A stretch of DNA of 64,000 nt from Aminobacter carboxidus. Its GTDB lineage: Bacteria; Pseudomonadota; Alphaproteobacteria; Rhizobiales; Rhizobiaceae. The first letter of the stretch is position 1. The number at the start of each line of letters is the position of its first letter. The translations under genes were made by a program, and so were the position numbers. The stretch spans positions 310,001-374,000 of the forward strand of contig NZ_JACZEP010000002.1 in NCBI RefSeq assembly GCF_014863355.1, written 5' to 3'. This document shows positions 56,536 to 64,000 of this stretch, in pieces. The notes below the pieces were generated by a model. That model was not told the DNA's origin. It was given only the letters and a program-made list of their open reading frames with translations, and did not search any database.

Positions 56536-59526
56536 ATGGCACGATCAGATCAGGCCAACGACCAATTTTCCCTCACTTCGTTCCTCTATGGCGGCAATGC
56601 CGACTATATCGAGGCGCTGCACGCCGCCTATCTCGACGACCCTGAAGCGGTCGATCCCGAATGGCGCGACTTCTTCGGCGCGCTGAAGGACGACGCCGGC
56701 GACATCCGCAAGAACGCCAAGGGCGCCTCGTGGTCGACGCCGAGCTGGCCGCTGCAGGCCAATGGCGAACTGGTTTCCGCGCTCGACGGCAACTGGGGCA
56801 TGGTCGAGAAGCTGATCGAAAAGAAGGTCAAGGACAAGGCGGTCGCTGTAACCGGCACTGAACCGTCCAAGGCCGACGTGCTGCAGGCGACGCGCGATTC
56901 GGTGCGTGCCATCATGATGATCCGCGCCTACCGCATGCGCGGCCACCTGCACGCCAATCTCGACCCGCTCGGCATCGCCAAGCCGCTCGAGGACTATAAC
57001 GAGCTGTCGCCCGAGGCCTATGGCTTCACTGACGCCGACTACGACCGTCCGATCTTCATCGACCACGTGCTGGGCCTCGAATACGCGACCATCCGCGAGA
57101 TGCTCGAGATCCTGAAGCGCACCTATTGCTCGACGCTCGGCGTCGAGTTCATGCACATCTCCGATCCAGAGGAGAAGGCGTGGATCCAGGCCCGCATCGA
57201 GGGGCCGGACAAGGCGATCGAATTCACGCCCGAGGGCAAGAAGGCGATCCTGTCCAAGCTGATCGAGGCCGAGGGCTTCGAGCAGTTCATCGACGTCAAG
57301 TACAAGGGTACCAAGCGCTTCGGCCTCGACGGCGGCGAGTCGCTGATCCCGGCGCTCGAGCAGATCGTCAAGCGCGGCGGTTCGCTCGGCCTCAAGGAGG
57401 TCGTGCTCGGCATGGCCCACCGCGGCCGCCTCAACGTCCTGACCAACGTCATGGCCAAGCCGCATCGCGCGGTGTTCCACGAGTTCAAGGGCGGCTCCTA
57501 CGCGCCTGACGACGTCGAAGGTTCGGGCGACGTGAAGTACCACCTCGGCGCTTCGTCGGACCGCGAGTTCGACGGCAACAAGGTCCACCTGTCGCTGACC
57601 GCCAACCCCTCGCACCTCGAGATCGTCGATCCGGTCGTGATGGGCAAGGCGCGCGCCAAGCAGGACCAGCTGTTCGGTCGTGCCCGTGGCGAGATCGTGC
57701 CGCAGGAAGAGCGCGCCAAGGTGATGCCGCTGCTGCTGCACGGCGATGCGGCATTTGCCGGCCAGGGCGTGATCGCCGAAATCCTCGGCCTGTCTGGCCT
57801 GCGCGGCCATCGCGTCGCCGGCACGCTGCACTTCATCATCAACAACCAGATCGGCTTCACGACGAACCCGCGCTTCTCGCGCTCGTCGCCCTATCCGTCC
57901 GACGTTGCCAAGATGATCGAAGCGCCGATCTTCCACGTCAACGGCGACGATCCCGAAGCGGTGGTGTTCGCGGCCAAGGTCGCGACCGAATTCCGGATGA
58001 AGTTCCACAAGCCTGTTGTCGTGGACATGTTCTGCTACCGCCGCTTCGGCCACAACGAAGGCGACGAGCCTGCGTTCACGCAGCCGATCATGTACCGCAA
58101 CATCCGCACCCATAAGACCACGGTGCAGACCTATGCCGACAAGCTGATCGCCGAGGGTCTGATGGCCCAGGCCGAACTCGACAAGATGCGTGCTGACTGG
58201 CGCGACCATCTCGAAGCTGAGTTCGAGGCCGGCCAGGCCTACAAGCCCAACAAGGCCGACTGGCTTGATGGCGCCTGGTCCGGCTTGCGCACCGCCGACA
58301 ACCAGGACGAACAGCGCCGCGGCAAGACCGCGGTACCGGTCAAGACGCTGAAGGAAATCGGCAAGAAGCTGACCGAGGTGCCGGCCGATTTCGAGGCGCA
58401 CAAGACGATTGGCCGTTTCCTCGAAACGCGCCGCAAGATGATCGAATCGGGCGAAGGCATCGACTGGTCGACGGCGGAAGCCCTGGCGTTCGGCTCGATC
58501 CTGCTCGACGGCAATCCGATCCGGCTCTCGGGCCAGGATTCGGAGCGCGGCACGTTCTCGCAGCGCCACTCGGTGCTGTACGACCAGAAGGACGAGACGC
58601 GCTACATTCCGCTCAACAACCTGTCGGCAGCACAGGCCGGCTACGAGGTCATCAACTCGATGCTCTCGGAAGAGGCCGTGCTCGGCTTCGAATACGGCTA
58701 CAGCCTCGCCGAGCCCAAGGCACTGACGCTTTGGGAAGCGCAGTTCGGCGATTTCGCCAATGGCGCGCAGGTGGTGTTCGACCAGTTCATCTCGTCTGGC
58801 GAACGCAAGTGGCTGCGCATGTCGGGCCTCGTGTGCCTGCTGCCGCACGGCTATGAAGGCCAGGGTCCGGAGCATTCGTCGGCACGCCTCGAACGCTTCC
58901 TGCAGCTCTGCGCCGAAGACAACATGCAGGTGGCCAACGTCACGACGCCGGCCAACTACTTCCACATCCTGCGCCGGCAGCTGAAGCGCGACTTCCGCAA
59001 GCCGCTGATCCTGATGACGCCGAAGTCGCTGCTGCGCCACAAGCGCGCCGTGTCTTCGCTGTCGGAGATCTCGGGCGAGAGCTCGTTCCACCGCCTTTTG
59101 TGGGACGACGCCCAGTATCTCGGCAACGAGCCGATCAAGCTGGTCAAGGATTCGAAGATCCGCCGCGTGGTGCTGTGCGCCGGCAAGGTCTATTACGACC
59201 TCTACGAGGAGCGCGAGAAGCGCGGCATCGACGACATCTACCTGTTGCGCGTCGAGCAGCTCTATCCGTTCCCGGCCAAGGCGCTGATCACCGAGCTCAG
59301 CCGCTTCCGCAATGCCGAGATGGTGTGGTGCCAGGAAGAGCCCAAGAACATGGGTGCGTGGTCGTTCATCGACCCGTATCTGGAATGGGTGCTCGCCCAT
59401 ATCGACGCCAAGCACCAGCGCGTGCGTTACACCGGCCGTCCGGCCGCCGCCTCTCCGGCGACGGGCCTGGCTTCCAAGCACAAGGCACAACTCGAGGCGT
59501 TCCTCGACGACGCCCTCGGCGAATAA
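56536..59526 (+). CDS. sucA: 2-oxoglutarate dehydrogenase E1
   Basis: 996 residues. The N-terminus [18 protein letters not shown] is the E1 lipoyl-interaction helix region. ThDP-binding features are seen around [15 protein letters not shown], the [11 protein letters not shown] loop, and [11 protein letters not shown]. The C-terminal half has [20 protein letters not shown]. It decarboxylates 2-oxoglutarate and passes succinyl to SucB. Ribosome site GGACAAA. Confidence 0.97.
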   Translation: MARSDQANDQFSLTSFLYGGNADYIEALHAAYLDDPEAVDPEWRDFFGALKDDAGDIRKNAKGASWSTPSWPLQANGELVSALDGNWGMVEKLIEKKVKDKAVAVTGTEPSKADVLQATRDSVRAIMMIRAYRMRGHLHANLDPLGIAKPLEDYNELSPEAYGFTDADYDRPIFIDHVLGLEYATIREMLEILKRTYCSTLGVEFMHISDPEEKAWIQARIEGPDKAIEFTPEGKKAILSKLIEAEGFEQFIDVKYKGTKRFGLDGGESLIPALEQIVKRGGSLGLKEVVLGMAHRGRLNVLTNVMAKPHRAVFHEFKGGSYAPDDVEGSGDVKYHLGASSDREFDGNKVHLSLTANPSHLEIVDPVVMGKARAKQDQLFGRARGEIVPQEERAKVMPLLLHGDAAFAGQGVIAEILGLSGLRGHRVAGTLHFIINNQIGFTTNPRFSRSSPYPSDVAKMIEAPIFHVNGDDPEAVVFAAKVATEFRMKFHKPVVVDMFCYRRFGHNEGDEPAFTQPIMYRNIRTHKTTVQTYADKLIAEGLMAQAELDKMRADWRDHLEAEFEAGQAYKPNKADWLDGAWSGLRTADNQDEQRRGKTAVPVKTLKEIGKKLTEVPADFEAHKTIGRFLETRRKMIESGEGIDWSTAEALAFGSILLDGNPIRLSGQDSERGTFSQRHSVLYDQKDETRYIPLNNLSAAQAGYEVINSMLSEEAVLGFEYGYSLAEPKALTLWEAQFGDFANGAQVVFDQFISSGERKWLRMSGLVCLLPHGYEGQGPEHSSARLERFLQLCAEDNMQVANVTTPANYFHILRRQLKRDFRKPLILMTPKSLLRHKRAVSSLSEISGESSFHRLLWDDAQYLGNEPIKLVKDSKIRRVVLCAGKVYYDLYEEREKRGIDDIYLLRVEQLYPFPAKALITELSRFRNAEMVWCQEEPKNMGAWSFIDPYLEWVLAHIDAKHQRVRYTGRPAAASPATGLASKHKAQLEAFLDDALGE

Positions 59527-59548
59527 CCAAAGAACGGACAGGCAAAAA

Positions 59549-60802
<1,254 letters not shown>

Positions 60803-60816
60803 TCCAACCGAGGAAA

Positions 60817-60838
60817 GGTGCCCGGATTACCGGGCACC
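60817..60838 (+). terminator. Hairpin after sucB
   Basis: GGTGCCCGG pairs perfectly with CCGGGCACC over ATTA. It has no T-run, so it may only slow transcription or protect the mRNA end. Confidence 0.55.
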
Positions 60839-60870
60839 TGCTCTGGTCGGCAAAGGTCTAGAGCCTCAAA

Positions 60871-61296
60871 ATGCGAGGGGCGATGGAAGCCGCGGCAGCG
60901 TCGACGGAAATCTGGGTCCTGGGCTGGAGTGTCGTGCTGCTGATCGTGCACATATTGGTGCAGGCCCTGTCGCTCGACCTGTCCGGCGATTTCAACATCA
61001 AGTACCTGCTGAGCTCGCGTGACGAGGGCCTCGCCTCGAAAAGCGTGATCTCGGGGCGGCTCAAGCGGTCGCTCGACAACATGCTGGAGACCTATCCCGC
61101 CTTCATCGCACTTGCGCTGGCGCTGGCGGTGACAGGCAAGACCGGTGAGCTGGGTGCCGTCGGCGCCGTGACCTGGATTCTCGCGCGCCTGCTCTATGCC
61201 GGACTTTATGTCGGAGGCGTTCCCGTTTTGCGCACCATCGTCTGGTTCGTTTCGATCGGCGGGCTGGTCCTGATGGTCGTGCGCCTGATGACGTAA
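60871..61296 (+). CDS. MAPEG family membrane protein
   Basis: 141 residues (137 if the ATG at 60883 is used). Four helices, with ASKSVISGRLKRSLDNMLET between the first two, the MAPEG mark (arginine-rich loop binding glutathione or eicosanoid-type substrates). In rhizobia this gene is often next to sucB. Substrate unknown. Confidence 0.85.
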   Translation: MRGAMEAAAASTEIWVLGWSVVLLIVHILVQALSLDLSGDFNIKYLLSSRDEGLASKSVISGRLKRSLDNMLETYPAFIALALALAVTGKTGELGAVGAVTWILARLLYAGLYVGGVPVLRTIVWFVSIGGLVLMVVRLMT

Positions 61297-61332
61297 GATC
61301 GCTGCCTGAAGAAACCGAAACGAGACGGTCGC

Positions 61333-61779
61333 ATGGCTTTTGAACCCGACATTCCCGCAATCCAGGTGCATCTCTGCGTCAAGGACGGCAAGGCGGCGAT
61401 CGCCTTCTACGAAAAGGCGTTCGATGCGGTCGAGACCTTCGAGCAGATGGCCGATGATGGGGTACGCGTGCTGCATGCCAACCTGGCGATGTTCGGCGGC
61501 GAAGTGATGCTGCACGACGAGTTCCCCGAGTTCGGCGCCGACGTTTTGTCGCCGCTGACCCGCGGTGGTGCCTCGGTGACCGTCAACATCAACCTGAAGC
61601 TGCCCGGCCAGGTCGACCAGGCCGTCGAGCGTGCCTCCGCCGCCGGCGCAAAGGTGGTGATGCAGCCCGACGACATGTTCTGGGGCGCCCGCTACGCCAA
61701 GATCCAGGACCCGTTCGGTCATGTCTGGGCTTTCAATGCGCCGTTGGGCAACGTGTCGGTGGGGAGTGACAAGGCATGA
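61333..61779 (+). CDS. VOC (glyoxalase/PhnB-like) family protein
   Basis: 148 residues. It begins IPAIQVHLCVKDGKAAIAFY, then the PhnB-like VLHANLAMFGGEVMLHDEF, and ends IQDPFGHVWAFNAPLG, a paired beta-alpha-beta fold. Metal-dependent enzymes or antibiotic-binding proteins share this fold; the function is unknown. Its stop overlaps the start of the exporter gene (ATGA). Confidence 0.88.
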   Translation: MAFEPDIPAIQVHLCVKDGKAAIAFYEKAFDAVETFEQMADDGVRVLHANLAMFGGEVMLHDEFPEFGADVLSPLTRGGASVTVNINLKLPGQVDQAVERASAAGAKVVMQPDDMFWGARYAKIQDPFGHVWAFNAPLGNVSVGSDKA

Positions 61780-62420
61780 CGCAATACGTGTTCGAATTCG
61801 CCGGCCTGATGGCCGTCTTCGCCGTGCTGATGGTGGTGCCGGGCGCCGACTTCGTCATGGTGGTGCGCCAGAGCGTGGTGCATGGCCGCCGTGCCGCCAT
61901 CATCACCAGCTTCGGCATAGGCGTGTCACTGCTGTTTCATGTCAGCTACACCATCCTGGGCATCGGGCTGATCGTGTCGAAGTCGTTGCTGCTGTTTTCG
62001 CTGATCAAGTGGGCCGGTGCGGCCTATCTGCTCTATCTCGGCATCAAGGCGCTTCGCGCCGGGCCGATGGAGATGGCGTCGGTCGAGGTTCAGGAAGGCG
62101 GCGGCGAGGCCAGGGCAATTTCGGCGCTGCGCTGCTTCCTGATGGGGTTCGTCACCAACGCGCTCAACCCCAAGGCCGTGTTGTTCTTCCTGCCCCTGTT
62201 CACGGCGATGGTCAGCCACGAAACACCGGCCGCGGTGAAGGGCGTCTACGGCCTGCTGATGGCGGTGGTGCTGATCGCCTGGTTCGTCCGCGTGTCGATG
62301 TTCTTCACCATGGCCTCGGTGCGCGAGCGCTTCGTTGCCTGGGGCCGCTGGTTCAACAAGGTGACCGGCATGATCTTCATCGGGCTTGGCGTGAAGCTCG
62401 CCACCGTGCAGGCCGGCTGA
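61776..62420 (+). CDS. LysE/RhtB family exporter
   Basis: 214 residues and six helices. It has VVPGADFVMVVRQSVVHGRR, a variant of the family's P-G-P-D motif (here P-G-A-D), and FVTNALNPKAVLFFLPLF. Exports amino acids or small metabolites. Coupled to the VOC gene before it (ATGA) and to the next gene (TGATG). Confidence 0.88.
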   Translation: MTQYVFEFAGLMAVFAVLMVVPGADFVMVVRQSVVHGRRAAIITSFGIGVSLLFHVSYTILGIGLIVSKSLLLFSLIKWAGAAYLLYLGIKALRAGPMEMASVEVQEGGGEARAISALRCFLMGFVTNALNPKAVLFFLPLFTAMVSHETPAAVKGVYGLLMAVVLIAWFVRVSMFFTMASVRERFVAWGRWFNKVTGMIFIGLGVKLATVQAG

Positions 62421-62914
62421 TGCGGTTTCAGGCGCTGATCGCTGTGATTGCGGTGCTGTCGGCGACGACGGCCCAAGCGGCATGCCCGATCGAGCTTGCC
62501 GTCTATGGCGACCGCGACGGCGCCGCCGAGATCGACTTCCGGCCGACGCTGGAATCGGCAACCGTGACCAACAGCTTCAAGATGGTGATGGACAATTCCA
62601 TCGTGCTCGACGGCGTGGTGATGTGGTCGCAGGACGTGGCGCGGCCGAATGGCATGCTGATGCACCAATGCCCCGAGGGCGATGTGACCGGCGAAGAGAT
62701 CGAAGCCTGCACGGTGTGGCAAGGCGTGATCTACAGCGTCGACGAACAGGGCAATGTCGGGCTTCTGCCGCGTGAGCGGATCGCGGCTGCTGCGCCGAAG
62801 AAGCTGATCTTCTCCGACCTGGGCCACGGGCTCAGGACATCCGCTGCCTATGGTCCCCAAGGCTTCTCCAAAGTGCCGTGGGACGTGTTCGAGCTGAAGG
62901 GGTGCCAGGAATGA
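62420..62914 (+). CDS. Exported protein of unknown function
   Basis: 164 residues from ATG 62420, with a signal peptide (FQALIAVIAVLSATTAQA-A). It has four or five Cys in the mature part (ACPIEL, HQCPEGD, EACTVW, LKGCQE), suggesting disulfides in the periplasm. No family recognised. Its stop overlaps the start of an SDR gene (ATGA). Confidence 0.82.
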   Translation: MRFQALIAVIAVLSATTAQAACPIELAVYGDRDGAAEIDFRPTLESATVTNSFKMVMDNSIVLDGVVMWSQDVARPNGMLMHQCPEGDVTGEEIEACTVWQGVIYSVDEQGNVGLLPRERIAAAAPKKLIFSDLGHGLRTSAAYGPQGFSKVPWDVFELKGCQE

Positions 62915-63666
62915 GCGCTCAGGGAAAAGTCCTGTTGGTAACCGGCGGCAGCCGCGGCATCGGTGCCGCCACCTGCCGGCTGGCTGCCAAGGCCGGCTAC
63001 CACGTTGCCATCAACTATGCGTCGAACGAAGCCGCGGCAAACGCGTTGGTGGCCGAGATCAAGGCATCGGGTGGCGAGGCGATCGCGATCAAGGGCGATG
63101 TCGGCAACGAGGCCGACGTGCTTGGAATGTTCGCCGAGGTCGACCGGACTTATGGCCGGCTCGACGCCTTCGTCAACAATGCCGGGGTTGTCGACATGAA
63201 GGCGCGGGTCGACGAGATGAGCGCCTTCAGGCTGGAGCGCATGATGCGCATTAATGTCGTGGGCTCGATCCTGTGTGCCCGCGAGGCGGTCAAGCGGATG
63301 TCGAGCCTGCATGGCGGTGCTGGTGGCGCCATCGTCAACATCTCGTCGGCGGCAGCGACCCTTGGATCGCCCGGCGAATATGTCGACTATGCCGCCTCGA
63401 AAGGCGCGATCGACACCTTCACCATCGGACTTGCCAAGGAGATTGCAACCGAGGGCGTGCGCGTCAACGCGGTACGGCCCGGCATCATCGACACCGAAAT
63501 CCATGCCTCGGGCGGACAGCCGGACCGGATTGCCGCCATTCGCGGCCTGGTGCCGATGAAGCGCGAAGGCAAGGCTGAAGAAGTTGCCCATGCCGTCATC
63601 TGGCTTTTGTCGGATGAGGCATCATATACGACGGGCTCAATTTTGAACGTGAGCGGCGGCCGCTGA
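62911..63666 (+). CDS. SDR family oxidoreductase
   Basis: 251 residues from ATG 62911. The nucleotide loop is VTGGSRGIGAATCRLA, then NNAGVVD, the catalytic Ser (VNISSAAAT) and Y-x-x-x-K (YAASKGA). All complete. FabG-like; substrate unknown. It ends 26 bases before lpdA. Confidence 0.92.
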   Translation: MSAQGKVLLVTGGSRGIGAATCRLAAKAGYHVAINYASNEAAANALVAEIKASGGEAIAIKGDVGNEADVLGMFAEVDRTYGRLDAFVNNAGVVDMKARVDEMSAFRLERMMRINVVGSILCAREAVKRMSSLHGGAGGAIVNISSAAATLGSPGEYVDYAASKGAIDTFTIGLAKEIATEGVRVNAVRPGIIDTEIHASGGQPDRIAAIRGLVPMKREGKAEEVAHAVIWLLSDEASYTTGSILNVSGGR

Positions 63667-63692
63667 GCGCGCCCCAGGAGAAGGACAGGACA

Positions 63693-64000
63693 ATGGCATA
63701 TGACGTCGTCGTAATCGGATCGGGCCCAGGCGGCTATGTGTGCGCCATCAAGGCAGCACAGCTCGGATTGAAGGTCGCCGTGGTCGAGAAGAACGCGACC
63801 TTCGGCGGCACCTGCCTGAACATCGGCTGCATTCCCTCCAAGGCGCTGCTGCATGCCTCCGAGATGCTGGCCGAGGCGCAGCATTCGTTCGACGCGCTCG
63901 GCGTCGAGGTCGGCACGCCGAAGATGAACCTGAAGAAGATGATGGCGCACAAGGATGCGACTGTCGCCGCCAACGTCAACGGCGTGTCGTTCCTGTTTAA
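63693..64000 (+). CDS. lpdA: Dihydrolipoamide dehydrogenase (E3), partial
   Basis: ATG 63693 with AAGGACA before it; the first 102 codons are in the window and the rest lies beyond the right edge. AYDVVVIGSGPGGYVCAIKA is the FAD loop and GGTCLNIGCIPSKALL holds the redox disulfide C-x4-C. It reoxidises lipoamide of SucB, so it completes the 2-oxoglutarate dehydrogenase unit, though separated from sucB by five genes. Confidence 0.97.
   Translation, partial: MAYDVVVIGSGPGGYVCAIKAAQLGLKVAVVEKNATFGGTCLNIGCIPSKALLHASEMLAEAQHSFDALGVEVGTPKMNLKKMMAHKDATVAANVNGVSFLF

Overview
The window looks like a piece of an alphaproteobacterial chromosome from the Hyphomicrobiales, most likely Phyllobacteriaceae (Mesorhizobium/Aminobacter-like). 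The reasons are the high GC content, the block dapF-mtaB-ftsY-ispZ-(ccmG-ccmD-ccmB-ccmA)-acnA, the mdh-sucC-sucD-sucA-sucB cluster, a lipoprotein that reads like Brucella Omp19, an IalB-family protein, an alpha-r14-type small RNA, and several copies of a palindromic intergenic element of the kind common in Mesorhizobium. I saw no rRNA, tRNA, CRISPR, prophage or insertion sequence. Most genes are ordinary core genes with short spacers and many 1-4 base start/stop overlaps.

Layout. 1-6.9 kb: end of a fucU/rbsD-like gene, then a complete minus-strand peptide ABC transporter operon headed by an M19 dipeptidase. 7.2-24 kb: glutamate-type dehydrogenase, amino-acid exporter, rlmN, IalB protein, phhB, a low-molecular-weight phosphatase, thpR, the tesA / LolD-like / FtsX-like cluster, a Bax-inhibitor membrane protein, pcm, an alpha-r14-like sRNA, a family 7 aldehyde dehydrogenase and a thioesterase. 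24.2-27 kb: a copper operon (DUF2946, PCu(A)C chaperone, CopC-CopD fusion). 27-38.6 kb: mixed metabolism and signalling, with an epimerase, an SDR, an MHYT-GGDEF-EAL protein, HdeD, a deacetylase coupled to a GNAT acetyltransferase, a structured orphan RNA, a DUF1223 protein, a ceramidase-like protein, zapE and omp19.

38.8-51.4 kb: dapF, mtaB, ftsY, ispZ, a flavin-binding oxidase family protein, a flavodoxin-like reductase broken by one stop codon, a small DUF1127-like protein, a bile-acid symporter homologue, the cytochrome c maturation operon and acnA. The ccm operon is abnormal. ccmC is absent and only a 15-codon remnant remains, still joined to ccmD by an ATGA overlap. A 157-base inverted-repeat element also separates ccmA from ccmB. 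51.8-64 kb: an outer-membrane beta-barrel protein, a GNAT, then mdh-sucCDAB, followed by six small or unrelated genes and the start of lpdA (E3), which runs off the window.

The points most worth a second look are the ccmC scar, the sRNA whose three hairpin loops each show the same 10-base anti-Shine-Dalgarno sequence, the unassigned structured RNA at about 34.84-34.99 kb, an Irr-box-like site before acnA, and the acetyltransferase/deacetylase pair.
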